Source: Thermomonas sp. (GTDB taxonomy: Bacteria > Pseudomonadota > Gammaproteobacteria > Xanthomonadales > Xanthomonadaceae). From it: DNA of 64,000 bases. A program made the position numbers and the translations under genes. Shown here piece after piece: positions 32,514-43,134 of this stretch. The first letter of the stretch is position 1, and each line of letters opens with the position of its first letter. Under the pieces are notes generated by a model that saw nothing but the letters and a program-made list of their open reading frames with translations, made no database searches and had not been told where the DNA came from. The stretch covers positions 1-64,000 of the forward strand of contig NZ_JAMLIW010000006.1 of assembly GCF_023953935.1 (NCBI RefSeq), in the 5' to 3' direction.

Positions 32514-33637
32514 AGCGCGGGTCTTCCGTCCTGCCCTGGCTGCTGGGCCTGCTGTTCCTGGGGCTGGTGGCGGCCTGGTTCCTGCTCACCTACAAGAAGG
32601 TGGAGCGCAGCGTGGAGCTGCCGCCCATCGGCGAGGCCAGCTTCAATCCGCTGTATGCACTCAAGCTGTCGTTGCGCGGGGCCGGCCAACAGGTGCTGTC
32701 GCGCCAGCGCCTGCAGCTTGATGCGGTGCCGCTTGGCGCGCATGACACCGTGGTGATGTTGGGCGATCCGCGCAGCCTGGGCCAGACCGACCTGGAGGGG
32801 TTGGAGCGCTTCGTGCGCGGCGGCGGCCATCTGGTCGTGGGGCTGCCGGAGTTCAGCGAAAGCGGCCAGGGCACCGGGGCGGAGCCGCTGTCCGGATTCC
32901 TGCCGATCCAGCCTGTGGTCACCCGGTCGTCGTGCCTGCTGCGTACCACGGCGGGCCAGCGGGAGCAGTCGCTGTTTTGCGGTGCTCCAAGCTTCACCCT
33001 GGAGGATGACGCCGACGTCGCGGCCGGGCTGCAGCACCCGCAAGGCCATTATTTGTTCGCCCGCTTCCGCCTTGGCGAGGGCAGCGTGGACCTGCTTTCG
33101 GACATGGGCTTGTTGACCAATGACCAGCTCGCTGATGCCGGCAACCCGGAATTCGCGCGCCAGCTGCTGACGCCGAACTGGGGTTCCGGCCGCTTCCATC
33201 TGGTCTATTCGGTGGACCTGCCGCCGCTGTGGCGCTGGTTGCTGGAGCACGGCTGGCGCGCGCTGCTGCCGGCGTTCCTGTGCCTGCTGCTGTGGCTGTG
33301 GATGCGCGCCCAGCGGTTCGGCCCGCTGCTGCCGGCACCGCAACCGCCGCGCCGCTCGCTGCTGGAGCACCTTGAAGCCAGCGGCGAGCACCTGCTGCGT
33401 TACGGCCAACTCGCGGCCTTGCATCGGGCGTTGCTGACCGCCGTGCAGGCGCGGCTGCGTCGCCGCGATCCGCTGGCCGCCGCGCTGGAGGGCGAGCCAC
33501 AGGCCAGCCTGATCGCCAAGCGCACCGGCCTGCCGGCCAGTGACGTCCGCAGCCTGCTGGATACCCGCCCACCCCGCGATGCGCACGATTTCCGCCAACG
33601 CATCGCCCGCCTGATCGACCTGAGGAAACGCTTATGA
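32510..33637 (+). CDS. DUF4350-type membrane protein
   Basis: 375 residues. An N-terminal membrane helix (about 9-28) precedes an extracytoplasmic domain (about 40-230) with SFNPLYALKLSLRGAGQ, DTVVMLGDPR, LEGLERFVRGGGHLVVGLPEF and LLSDMGLLTND. These match the DUF4350 glutamine-amidotransferase-like fold. A second membrane helix (about 245-265) leads to a cytoplasmic tail (RRSLLEHLEASGEHLLRYGQLAALHRALL). Start and stop overlap the adjacent genes by four bases each. Function unknown. Confidence 0.8.
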   Translation: MKRGSSVLPWLLGLLFLGLVAAWFLLTYKKVERSVELPPIGEASFNPLYALKLSLRGAGQQVLSRQRLQLDAVPLGAHDTVVMLGDPRSLGQTDLEGLERFVRGGGHLVVGLPEFSESGQGTGAEPLSGFLPIQPVVTRSSCLLRTTAGQREQSLFCGAPSFTLEDDADVAAGLQHPQGHYLFARFRLGEGSVDLLSDMGLLTNDQLADAGNPEFARQLLTPNWGSGRFHLVYSVDLPPLWRWLLEHGWRALLPAFLCLLLWLWMRAQRFGPLLPAPQPPRRSLLEHLEASGEHLLRYGQLAALHRALLTAVQARLRRRDPLAAALEGEPQASLIAKRTGLPASDVRSLLDTRPPRDAHDFRQRIARLIDLRKRL

Positions 33638-34626
33638 ATTCGCCTGCCCTGCCTCCCGTTCCGCCGCCGGTCGGTGCCGCGCTGGGCGCGCGTGCCGCCG
33701 CCATCCGCGATGCCGTCGGCAAGGCCTTCATCGGCCAGCCCGAGGTGCTCGACCAGGTCCTGATCGCCCTGCTCGCCGGTGGCCATGTATTGCTCGAAGG
33801 CGTGCCCGGCCTCGGCAAGACCTTGCTGGTGCGGGCGTTGGCGCAGGCGCTGGATTGCCAGCACGCACGCGTCCAGTTCACCCCCGACCTGATGCCCAGC
33901 GACATCTGCGGGCACGCGGTGTACGACCCGAAAACCGAACGTTTCGAAGTGCGCAAGGGCCCGGTGTTCACCCATCTGCTGCTGGCCGATGAAATCAACC
34001 GCGCCCCGGCCAAGACCCAGTCGGCGCTGCTGGAGGCGATGCAGGAACAGCAGGTGACGATCGAAGGCGAGAGCTTCCCGCTGCCCTCGCCCTTCCTGTG
34101 TCTGGCGACGCAGAACCCGCTGGAGCTGGAAGGCACTTATCCGTTGCCGGAGGCGCAGCTTGATCGCTTCCTGTTCAAGATCCTGATCGGCTATCCCGGC
34201 ATCGAGGACGAGAAACGGATGGTTGCCGCGGTCAGTGAAGGCCGCACCGCCGCCGAGTTCGATCTTTCGCAGGTGCAGCGCGTGCTCGGCCATGAAGACG
34301 TGCGCGCCCTGCAGATCGGCACCGCGCTGGTGCGGGTCGATCCGGCGGTGCTCGACTATGCGGTGCGGATTGCCGCCGCCACCCGCAAATGGCCGGGCAT
34401 CGCCCTCGGTGCCGGGCCGCGCGGCAGCATTGCGCTGGTGCGGGCGGCGCGCGCGCAGGCGGTGCTGGCCGAGCGCGATTTCGTCACCCCCGACGATGTC
34501 CGCGAGATCGCCTTGCCCTGCCTGCGCCATCGCATCCAGCTCGCGCCCGAACTGCACATCGAAGGCCAGTCGGTGGACGAGGTGCTGCGCGCGCTGCTGG
34601 CCAAGGTGGACGCCCCGCGCCAGTGA
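33634..34626 (+). CDS. MoxR-family AAA+ ATPase
   Basis: 330 residues. Walker A is GVPGLGKT (56-63), Walker B is LLLADEINRAP, followed by the sensor segments ATQNPLELEGTYPLPEAQLDRFLFK and a C-terminal lid domain. MoxR ATPases act as chaperones that mature or remodel partner proteins, often with VWA or DUF58 partners, as in this cluster. Its start overlaps DUF4350 and its stop overlaps DUF58 (GTGA). Confidence 0.93.
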   Translation: MNSPALPPVPPPVGAALGARAAAIRDAVGKAFIGQPEVLDQVLIALLAGGHVLLEGVPGLGKTLLVRALAQALDCQHARVQFTPDLMPSDICGHAVYDPKTERFEVRKGPVFTHLLLADEINRAPAKTQSALLEAMQEQQVTIEGESFPLPSPFLCLATQNPLELEGTYPLPEAQLDRFLFKILIGYPGIEDEKRMVAAVSEGRTAAEFDLSQVQRVLGHEDVRALQIGTALVRVDPAVLDYAVRIAAATRKWPGIALGAGPRGSIALVRAARAQAVLAERDFVTPDDVREIALPCLRHRIQLAPELHIEGQSVDEVLRALLAKVDAPRQ

Positions 34627-35924
34627 GACCGGCACCGGCCCTGATCTGGCTGCTGGCGGGCTGGGCGCTGCTCGGCCTGCTGGTGAGTTTCGCGCTCGTT
34701 CCGACGCTGGCGTGGCCGCTGGCCGGTGGGTTGCTGGCGCTGTTGGCGCTGGTCGATGCGCTGCGTCTGCGGCGACAGGCGTTGCCTTCGGTGCGGCGCG
34801 ATCTTCCCGAGGCGCTGGCGGTCGGCATCGACCGTGCGGTGGAACTGGTCCTGGAAGCCGGCGGGCGCCGGCAGCGGGTGGATGTGTTCGACCTGCATCC
34901 AGTGGGTTGGGAAGCCACGGGCCTGCCACGGCGACTGGATCTGGCGCCTGGCAGCGACAGCCGCTTTGCCTACCGGCTGCGTCCGGTCGAGCGCGGCAAT
35001 GCCGACTTCATCGGCGTCCACCTGCGTCTGCACGCGCCCTGGCGGCTGTGGTGGCGGCGCGCCACCGTGGCACCGGAACAGCGCGTGCGGGTGTTCCCGA
35101 ACTTCGCGCCGCTGGCCAAGCTCGCCCTGCTGGGCGACGAGCAGGCCTCGCGCGCGGTCGGTGCGCACGTGCGCCGGCGTCGTGGCGAGGGCACCGATTT
35201 CCACCAGATGCGCGATTACCGCATCGGCGACAGCCTGCGCCAGATCGACTGGAAGGCCACCGCGCGGATGCGCCGGCTGATCTCGCGTGAATACCAGGAC
35301 GAGCGCAACCAGCAATTGGTGCTGCTGGTCGATACCGGCCAACGCATGCTCGCCCGCGACGGCAACCTTTCACACTTCGACCAGACCCTGGATGCGGCGC
35401 TGGTGGTGTCGTGGCTGGCGCTGCGGCAGGGCGATGCGGTCGGCCTGCTGGCCCACGGCGGCCCGCGTCGCTGGGTGCCGCCGCAGCGTGGCGCCGGTGC
35501 GATCGACGTGCTGCTGCGACAAACCTACGACCTGCAACCGCAGCCGGTGGCCACCGACTATCTTGCTGCCGCCACCGAGCTCACCTTGCGCCAGCGCCGC
35601 CGCAGCCTGGTGATGCTGGTCACCAACCTGCGCGACGAGGATAGCGAAGACCTGCTGGCCGCCGTGCGCCTGCTGCGCCAGCGCCATCACGTGGTCATTG
35701 CCAGCCTGCGCGAGCAGGTGCTCGATCAAGCGCTGGATGACGATGCGCATGACTTGCGCGGCGCCCTGCGTGCCACCTCGGCTGCGCGCTACCTGCAACA
35801 ACGCGCCGTCGCCCACGACGCCCTGCGCGCCCACCATGTGGCGGTTCTGGATGTCACCTGCGCCGAACTGCCCGGTGCGCTGGTGGAACGCTATCTGGCG
35901 ATCAAGCGCGAGGGGTTGTTGTAG
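34623..35924 (+). CDS. DUF58 domain membrane protein (VWA-like partner of MoxR)
   Basis: 433 residues with a GTG start. Two adjacent membrane helices (about 5-45) are followed by a soluble region with the DUF58 signature GEGTDFHQMRDYRIGDSLRQIDWKATARMRRLISREYQDER (about 190-232). A VWA-like fold follows (VLLVDTGQRML, MLVTNLRDED). It is the expected client or partner of the preceding MoxR. It is the last gene of the block; aroE converges 26 bases downstream. Confidence 0.9.
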   Translation: MRPAPALIWLLAGWALLGLLVSFALVPTLAWPLAGGLLALLALVDALRLRRQALPSVRRDLPEALAVGIDRAVELVLEAGGRRQRVDVFDLHPVGWEATGLPRRLDLAPGSDSRFAYRLRPVERGNADFIGVHLRLHAPWRLWWRRATVAPEQRVRVFPNFAPLAKLALLGDEQASRAVGAHVRRRRGEGTDFHQMRDYRIGDSLRQIDWKATARMRRLISREYQDERNQQLVLLVDTGQRMLARDGNLSHFDQTLDAALVVSWLALRQGDAVGLLAHGGPRRWVPPQRGAGAIDVLLRQTYDLQPQPVATDYLAAATELTLRQRRRSLVMLVTNLRDEDSEDLLAAVRLLRQRHHVVIASLREQVLDQALDDDAHDLRGALRATSAARYLQQRAVAHDALRAHHVAVLDVTCAELPGALVERYLAIKREGLL

Positions 35925-35950
35925 GCGGGAGTACGACGCCGTTGCAGCGC

Positions 35951-36787
35951 TCAGTCGGCGGTGAACAGCGCGATCGATCGCGCCGAAAGCTGCGCGTACA
36001 CCGCATCGGTGTCCGGGCGGACGCCGTGCCAGAGCAGGAAGCTTTCCGCGGCCTGTTCGACCAGCATGCCGAGGCCATCCACCGTCTTCACGCAGCCGGC
36101 GGCACGGGCCCAGGCCAGGAACGGAACCGCGGCCTCGCCATAGCTCACGTCCACGGCGGCGCTGCGGGATTCGACCAGCGCCATCGGCAAGCTCAGCAAG
36201 GCGCCGCTGTGAGCGGCGGAGGTGGCATTGATCAGCAGGTCATAGCTGCCTAGCTTCGGCAACGCATCCCAGCCACGGGCATGCACGCGGGCGGGTTCGC
36301 CCAAGGCATCGGCCAGCGCATCGGCGCGTTCGCGGGTGCGATTGACGATCATCAGTTCGCGGATGCCGGCGTCGAGCAGCGCCGGCGTGACTCCGCGCGC
36401 GGCACCGCCAGCGCCCAGCATCAGCACTCGCCGTTGGCGCAGGTCGATGCCGTGGCGTTCGGTGAGGTCGCGGACCAGGCCGATGCCGTCGGTGTTGTCG
36501 CCGCGCCAGCCGTCGGCGTCGCGGACCAGGGTGTTGACCGCACGGGCACGTTGCGCGCGGGTGCTGACCCGATCACCGCACAGGGCAAAAGCCACTTCCT
36601 TGAGCGGCAGGGTGACGTTGGCCCCATCGACGCCGCTGGCGGCAAGCTTGCCGGCGAAATCCTCCGGCCCGGCTTCGATGGCGGTGTAGTCGAGCGCGAT
36701 GCGGGCTTGCTTCGCGAATGCCGCGTGGATGAACGGCGATTGCGAGTGGGCAATGGGAGAACCGAAGACTGCGTAGCGCTTGCTCAT
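35951..36787 (-). CDS. aroE: shikimate dehydrogenase
   Basis: 278 residues. Reduces 3-dehydroshikimate to shikimate with NADPH. The substrate site is [13 protein letters not shown] and [13 protein letters not shown] with the catalytic Lys. NTDGIG supplies the catalytic Asp, and the NADP site is [11 protein letters not shown] followed by [10 protein letters not shown]. The C-terminal [19 protein letters not shown] is standard. It is followed on the same strand by hemB upstream, 28 bases away. Confidence 0.95.
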   Translation of the reverse strand: MSKRYAVFGSPIAHSQSPFIHAAFAKQARIALDYTAIEAGPEDFAGKLAASGVDGANVTLPLKEVAFALCGDRVSTRAQRARAVNTLVRDADGWRGDNTDGIGLVRDLTERHGIDLRQRRVLMLGAGGAARGVTPALLDAGIRELMIVNRTRERADALADALGEPARVHARGWDALPKLGSYDLLINATSAAHSGALLSLPMALVESRSAAVDVSYGEAAVPFLAWARAAGCVKTVDGLGMLVEQAAESFLLWHGVRPDTDAVYAQLSARSIALFTAD

Positions 36788-36814
36788 GGCGAATCCTCGT
36801 CTTTGCCTTGACCC

Positions 36815-37816
<1,002 letters not shown>

Positions 37817-37836
37817 CTACGGGCGCCACGTGAAGC

Positions 37837-38085
37837 TCACAGCAGGCCGCCGCCGAGGGCCAGCCGGATCGCGCCGACGACTATCGCGATGCCGTTCAGG
37901 ATCAAGCCGGTCTTGGCGCGGGCATTGTGGGTTGGACGGGTGACGGCGAGGGCGACCGCGGCGAGGATCGCGCCGACCGCTGCAAACGGAATCAACAGCC
38001 AGTTGGCCCAGCCCACCAGCGGGATCAGGGCCAGCACCATCCAGACGAGGGCAACGATGCCCCAGAGCAAGCTGATCAATCCCAT
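37837..38085 (-). CDS. small DUF4190-like membrane protein
   Basis: 82 residues with two membrane helices separated by WANWLLIPFAAVGAILAAVALAV, ending GLILNGIAIVVGAIRLALGGGLL. The alternation of helices with a short charged loop (TRPTHNARAKTG) matches small DUF4190-type proteins. The function is unknown. The ATG at 38085 was chosen since it starts directly before the first helix. The 200 bases between it and the divergent peptidase gene show no clear promoter. Confidence 0.6.
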   Translation of the reverse strand: MGLISLLWGIVALVWMVLALIPLVGWANWLLIPFAAVGAILAAVALAVTRPTHNARAKTGLILNGIAIVVGAIRLALGGGLL

Positions 38086-38285
38086 CGCGCGTCCACTCCA
38101 GTTTGTGACAACGTCTGGCCAAGGATATGCGGTCACAGGGGGCCGGATGCAAGGATTTTGCGACGAACCCGGGCCAGCGCCGATGAATCGCCCGGCCCCG
38201 ACCATCGGCACGGGCACGCCGGCGCCGTGCGCGCTAGGATCGGGTCTGGTGCGCCGGTGGGCGCTTGGGATCGGGCGAGCAGACG

Positions 38286-40610
38286 ATGGCACGGATCACG
38301 GGCACGGGTTGGCTGTTGGGGGCCATGCTGATGACGGGAGCAGGCGCGGCGATGGGCCAGACGGTGACGACGGCGGACTACCAGCGCGCGGCCAGCATGT
38401 TGGCCGACCGCACCATGCCCTTGATCGACCATGCCATCAGCCAGCCATCCTGGCTGGACGACGGCAGCCTGGTCTACCGCGAGCAGGCCGACGGCAAGAC
38501 CCGGGTGCTGCGTTTTGACCCGGCCACCGGCAAAAGCGCGCCGGCGTTCGATCCGCAGGCCCTGGCCGATGCGATGAACCTCGCCGCCGGCGGCAAGGGC
38601 CGTCCGGTCAACAAGGATCGCCTGCCGCCGCTGGCGATCCAGCGCAATGCCGACGGCAGCCTCCTGCTGACCAGCATGGCAGGCGGCGGGTTCCGCTGCG
38701 ACACGTCCGGCTGTACCGCGGTTCCCAAACCGGCGGTCAGCGGCGACGAGCCGGGCGTTGCGTCACCGGATGGAGCCCGCGAAGCCTTCGTGCGCGACTG
38801 GAACCTGTGGCTGCGTGATGTCGCCAGCGGCAAGGAAACCCAGCTCACCTTCGACGGCAAGCCCGACTACGGCTATGCCACCGACAACGCCGGCTGGAAG
38901 CACACCGGCGATGCGGTGCTGGTGTGGTCGCCGGATGGCAAGAAGATTGCCACGTTCCGCCAGGACCAGCGCAAGACCAGCCTGATGACCCTGGTCGGCA
39001 CCAATGTCGGCGCGCCGAAGGTCGAGCAGTGGCGCTATCCGTTCGCCGGTGACAAGGACATCACGCTGATCGAGCGGGTGATCATCGACCTGTCGGCGGC
39101 CACGCCCAGGCTCATCCGCTTGCAGATGCCGCCTGACCAGCACCGTTCCACCTGCGCCGATGACCTCGTCTGCGGCAACGGCTGGGAAGACGTGCAGTGG
39201 GCGCAGGACGGCAAGACCCTGGCCTTCGTCAGCACCGACCGCGGCCACAAATCGGCGACCCTGCGGGTGGCCGACGCGCAGACCGGCGCCGTGCGCGATG
39301 TGTTCAAGGAAACCGTGGCCACCCAGTACCAGAGCGCACCGGCGCTGGATTCGGTGAACTGGCGCTACCTGCCGGAGAGCAACGAATTCCTCTGGTTCAG
39401 CCAGCAATCGAATTGGGGCCATCTCTACCTGTATGACCTGACCACCGGCAAGCTCAAGCGCCAGCTCACCAGCGGCAACTGGAACGTCGCCAAGATCGTC
39501 CGCCTCGATGCCAAGGCCCGCAGCCTGTGGTTCACCGGCGTCGGCCGCGAGGCCGGTCGTGATCCCTACTTCGTCCATTACTACCGCATCGGTCTCGATG
39601 GCGGTGACGTGCAACTGCTGACGCCGGAAGACGCCAATCATTCCATTACCGCCTCCGCCGACGGCAAGTATTTCCTCGACACCTACTCGACCATTGCGAC
39701 CGCGCCAGTGGCCGTGGTACGCGATGCCGACGGCAAGCAGGTGGCCGAGCTGGCACGCACCGACCTCACTCGCCTGCGTGCCGCCGGCTGGGTGCCGCCG
39801 GAGGCGTTCACGGTCAAGGCGCGCGACGGCAAGACCGACCTGTACGGGCAGATGTTCAAGCCGTCGAACTTCGATCCGGCGAAGAAGTACCCGATCATCA
39901 CCTACATCTATCCGGGCCCGCAGGTCGGCTCGGTGCGCAGCCGCAGCTTCCTGCCGGCGCAGGGTGATAACCAGGCGCTGGCCGAACTCGGCTTTGTCGT
40001 CATTGCACTCGACGGCATGGGCACGCCGATGCGCAGCAAGACCTTCCAGGACGTGTCCTACGGCAACATGGCCGACAACACCCTGCCCGATCAGGTCGCC
40101 GCGCTGAAGCAGTTGGGTGAACGCTATCCGTGGATCGACACCAGCCGCGCCGGCATCTGGGGCCATTCCGGCGGAGGCAATGCCACCGCCGCCGCGATGT
40201 TCCGCTATCCGGACGTGTACAAGGTCGGGATCGCCGAATCCGGCAACCACGAGAACCTGTCCTACGAGGACGACTGGGGTGAGCGCTTCCAGGGCCTGCT
40301 GGAGCGCAAACCCGACGGCACCAGCAACTACACCGGCCAGGATAACGCGCCGCTGGCCAGCCACCTGCAAGGCAAGCTGCTGCTGATCCACGGCATGATG
40401 GACGACAACGTGCCGCCGCAGTCCACCCTGCTGGTGGTCGATGCGCTGGTCAAGGCCAACAAGGACTTCGACCTGCTGCTGCTGCCGCACGCCCGCCACG
40501 GCTACGGCATGGACAGCTACTACGTCATGCGCCGGCGCTGGGATTACTTCGTGCGCAACCTGCTGGGCGCCACCCCGCCGAAGGAGTTCGAGCTGAAGAT
40601 GCAGTTCTGA
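38286..40610 (+). CDS. S9B prolyl peptidase, dipeptidyl-peptidase-IV-like, exported
   Basis: 774 residues with a signal peptide (ending GAAMG). An N-terminal beta-propeller covers about 40-500. The alpha/beta-hydrolase domain has nucleophile S628 in GHSGGGNATAAAM, the acid at D706/D707 in HGMMDDNVP and H738 in HARHGYG. The family cleaves X-Pro dipeptides from N-termini; whether this enzyme does so is inferred. An in-frame TTG 21 bases upstream is less likely as a start. The CPBP gene follows by 15 bases. Confidence 0.9.
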   Translation: MARITGTGWLLGAMLMTGAGAAMGQTVTTADYQRAASMLADRTMPLIDHAISQPSWLDDGSLVYREQADGKTRVLRFDPATGKSAPAFDPQALADAMNLAAGGKGRPVNKDRLPPLAIQRNADGSLLLTSMAGGGFRCDTSGCTAVPKPAVSGDEPGVASPDGAREAFVRDWNLWLRDVASGKETQLTFDGKPDYGYATDNAGWKHTGDAVLVWSPDGKKIATFRQDQRKTSLMTLVGTNVGAPKVEQWRYPFAGDKDITLIERVIIDLSAATPRLIRLQMPPDQHRSTCADDLVCGNGWEDVQWAQDGKTLAFVSTDRGHKSATLRVADAQTGAVRDVFKETVATQYQSAPALDSVNWRYLPESNEFLWFSQQSNWGHLYLYDLTTGKLKRQLTSGNWNVAKIVRLDAKARSLWFTGVGREAGRDPYFVHYYRIGLDGGDVQLLTPEDANHSITASADGKYFLDTYSTIATAPVAVVRDADGKQVAELARTDLTRLRAAGWVPPEAFTVKARDGKTDLYGQMFKPSNFDPAKKYPIITYIYPGPQVGSVRSRSFLPAQGDNQALAELGFVVIALDGMGTPMRSKTFQDVSYGNMADNTLPDQVAALKQLGERYPWIDTSRAGIWGHSGGGNATAAAMFRYPDVYKVGIAESGNHENLSYEDDWGERFQGLLERKPDGTSNYTGQDNAPLASHLQGKLLLIHGMMDDNVPPQSTLLVVDALVKANKDFDLLLLPHARHGYGMDSYYVMRRRWDYFVRNLLGATPPKEFELKMQF

Positions 40611-40625
40611 GCCGGAGGAGTCGTC

Positions 40626-41570
40626 GTGCCCGCTGAGCGAATCGCGTTTTCCACGCCGTTGGACAAACCGCGCTGGCAGCGCTGGCTGCTGTATTCGCCG
40701 GGTGCGCGGATCCTGTGGTTCTTGCTGCTGGTGGCCGGGATCGGATTGGCTGTGCAATCCGCGTTTTCCGTGTGGGGCTGGAGGGTCGAGGGCCCGATGG
40801 CACCGCCGGCGGCGCTGTTGACGGCCCAGCTGCTGCCGGCATTGTTGGCCTATCTGGCGATCGTGTTCCGACTCGAACGGCGTCGTGCGGGGGAACTGGC
40901 TTGGCGTGACCTGCCAAGCTACGGCCTGGGTGGGCTGGCGGCGGGCCTGGCGCTGTTCAGCGTGGTCGTGCTGGTGTTGTGGTTGGCTGACAGCTACCAC
41001 GTTGACGGAACCCGTGCGCAGGTTGATTGGTTGCATGGCGTTGTGATCGTGGGTTTCGGCGCCGCGGTGGCCGAGGAGATCGTCTTGCGCGGGGTGCTGT
41101 ACCGAATGGTCGAAGAGGGATTGGGCACGTGGTCGGCGCTGTTGGTGTCGGCGGCGATATTCGGTGCCCTGCACCTGGGCAACCCCTACGCGGATCCGTG
41201 GAGCGCGATTGCGATCATGATCGAGGCTGGCATCCTGTTGGCATTGCTCTATCACGTCACCCGTTCGCTGTGGGCGTGCATTGGTCTGCACGCGGGCTGG
41301 AACATCGTCGAGGGCACGGTCTACGGTATCCCCGTGTCAGGCAGCACGGCCGAGGGCGGCTGGCTCGATGCCAGCCTGTCAGGGCCGGATTGGCTCACGG
41401 GCGGCAGCTTCGGCGCCGAGACGTCGGTGGTGGCGGTTGCCGTGTGCCTGCTGCCTTCGATTGCCTTGCTGGCGATTGCGGTGCGCCGGGGCAGCTTGGT
41501 GTCACCGTCCTGGCGGCGGCGCGTTGCGTCCCCGGTTCAAGTGCCGCGATCCGATTCCGGCGCGGCGTAG
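40626..41570 (+). CDS. CPBP-family intramembrane glutamic endopeptidase
   Basis: 314 residues with about eight membrane helices. It starts with GTG after a GGAGGAG site. The catalytic motifs are AEEIVLRGVLYR (EExxxR), FGALHLGN and CIGLHAGWN. These CAAX-protease-like enzymes cut within membranes; in bacteria they are linked to bacteriocin self-immunity or protein processing. The substrate is unknown. It follows the DPP-IV-like gene and may be co-transcribed. Confidence 0.86.
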   Translation: MPAERIAFSTPLDKPRWQRWLLYSPGARILWFLLLVAGIGLAVQSAFSVWGWRVEGPMAPPAALLTAQLLPALLAYLAIVFRLERRRAGELAWRDLPSYGLGGLAAGLALFSVVVLVLWLADSYHVDGTRAQVDWLHGVVIVGFGAAVAEEIVLRGVLYRMVEEGLGTWSALLVSAAIFGALHLGNPYADPWSAIAIMIEAGILLALLYHVTRSLWACIGLHAGWNIVEGTVYGIPVSGSTAEGGWLDASLSGPDWLTGGSFGAETSVVAVAVCLLPSIALLAIAVRRGSLVSPSWRRRVASPVQVPRSDSGAA

Positions 41571-41632
41571 TCGTCCGGAATCCGTCCCCTTTGGCGTTTT
41601 CTGAGGAGATGGGCGTCGAAAGGAAAGTTGCC

Positions 41633-42577
41633 ATGAAATGGGTCGTGTTCTTCGCTGCGCTGCTGTTTGCCGGCAACCTGTTCGCTGCCGGCCTGCCGGT
41701 GCAGGAACGGAAGCTCGAATCGAAGAATGCGCAGGTCGAGATTTCGGTGGCCTGGCCGCGCACCGGCAATGCCGCCATCGACGCGCAGCTGGGCCAATGG
41801 GCCAAACAGCAGGCCGACGACTACCGCAATGTCAGCGCGGATGACGTCGGCTCGGGTTCGCCCTGGTCGCTCGACATCGATTACGAGATTCCCCGCAACG
41901 ACGGCAAGCTTTTTTCGGTGGTGTTCGGGATCTACAGCTACGCCGGTGGTGCCCACCCCAACCACAATTCCGTGGCCTTCAACTTCCTGTTGCCGGAAGG
42001 CGCGCAGATCGACATCGAGCAGGTCATCGACGGCCGCAAGGGTCTGCAGCGGCTGAGCGCGCTGACCATCGCCAAGCTCAATCGCGCGCTGCTGCCCGAT
42101 GAGCTTTCCATGCCGGAAATGATCCAAGGCGGTGCCGGCCCCGAGTGGGGCAATTTCCAGACCTTCGTGCTGCTGCCTGACAAGCTGAAGATCCTGTTCG
42201 ACCCCTACGCCGTGGGCCCGTATTCCTCCGGTCCGCAGGAAGTGGAGTTTCCGCTTTCCGCGCTGAAGGACATCTTGCGCACGAATTTGCGCACGCCGGT
42301 GCCGTCGTTCGACTGTGGCAAAGCAGGCACCCCGATCGAGCATGCGATTTGCGCCAACACCGGGCTGGCCCAGCTGGATACGCGGATGGCGCGCGCATAC
42401 CGACTGCGATCCACCTCGGGCGATCCGGACAACGATGCCCGGGTTCGGAAGGACCAGCGCGCCTTCATCTCCAACCGCAACACCCGCTGCGGCGCGCAGC
42501 AGGGTGCGGCGTTGGAACGTTGCCTTACCGGCCTGTATCAGGCGCGGCTGGCAGAGCTGGATCGCGGGCTGTGGTAG
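41633..42577 (+). CDS. secreted protein with DUF3298-like and LprI-like regions
   Basis: 314 residues with a signal peptide (MKWVVFFAALLFAGNLFA). The middle (about 70-225) has GIYSYAGGAHPNHNSVAFNFLLPEGAQIDIEQV, a DUF3298-type segment. The C-terminus (about 228-310) has FDCGKAGTPIEHAICANTGLAQLDTRMARAYR with four paired cysteines, as in lysozyme-inhibitor LprI-like domains. It probably acts in the periplasm; inhibition of lysozyme is untested. I chose the ATG at 41633 with its AGGAAAG site over an in-frame ATG 24 bases upstream. Confidence 0.72.
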   Translation: MKWVVFFAALLFAGNLFAAGLPVQERKLESKNAQVEISVAWPRTGNAAIDAQLGQWAKQQADDYRNVSADDVGSGSPWSLDIDYEIPRNDGKLFSVVFGIYSYAGGAHPNHNSVAFNFLLPEGAQIDIEQVIDGRKGLQRLSALTIAKLNRALLPDELSMPEMIQGGAGPEWGNFQTFVLLPDKLKILFDPYAVGPYSSGPQEVEFPLSALKDILRTNLRTPVPSFDCGKAGTPIEHAICANTGLAQLDTRMARAYRLRSTSGDPDNDARVRKDQRAFISNRNTRCGAQQGAALERCLTGLYQARLAELDRGLW

Positions 42578-42617
42578 GCGTGACTGCGGCACGAGCCAAT
42601 ACAGAAAGGACGGCAAC

Positions 42618-43091
42618 ATGAGAGTTCGCGGAATCACCGGGGCGGCGTTCATCACCGTGCTGTTGTCGATGCCAGGCGCGGCGCTGGCCGCGGACGGCCC
42701 GAACATCGAACGGGTGGAAGCACGGCTGTTCTACAGCCACAGCGGCAGCCTGTCGGCCCCGATCGCCCCGGATGCGGCGCTGTGGAACGTGATCATCGGT
42801 GAAGGCGACGCCAGCGAGCCGTCCGAATCCACCCTGGTCGATGTCATCCTGCGCGGGGAGCCGGGCGATTATCCGCCGGGCGTGCTGGACATCGTTGTCA
42901 CGGAAACCCGGTCGGGCAAGGTGGTTTTGAAGCGCACCTCGGCGCTGGGCATTTTCAGCGCCCAAGGCCGCTTTCACGTCCCGGTCTGGCTTTCCGACAC
43001 CGGCTGCATCCCGCTCACCGTCAAGGCCAGCCTGCGCGGCGGCGGCGGCAGCCGCGCTTCACTGGACATCCCGTTCCACTGCGGCGAGTGA
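42618..43091 (+). CDS. secreted protein of unknown function
   Basis: 157 residues with a signal peptide (ending GAALA). The mature part has beta-sandwich character: VEARLFYSHSGSLS, DVILRGEPGDYPPGVLDIVVTET, FHVPVWLSDTGCIPLTVKASL and a final HCGE. Two cysteines could form a disulfide. I do not recognise the family. It lies 40 bases after the LprI-like gene and may be co-expressed with it. Confidence 0.68.
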   Translation: MRVRGITGAAFITVLLSMPGAALAADGPNIERVEARLFYSHSGSLSAPIAPDAALWNVIIGEGDASEPSESTLVDVILRGEPGDYPPGVLDIVVTETRSGKVVLKRTSALGIFSAQGRFHVPVWLSDTGCIPLTVKASLRGGGGSRASLDIPFHCGE

Positions 43092-43134
43092 CAGCATCGC
43101 GTTGCTGCCACGCGCGCCGAATCGGGCCGTCGGC

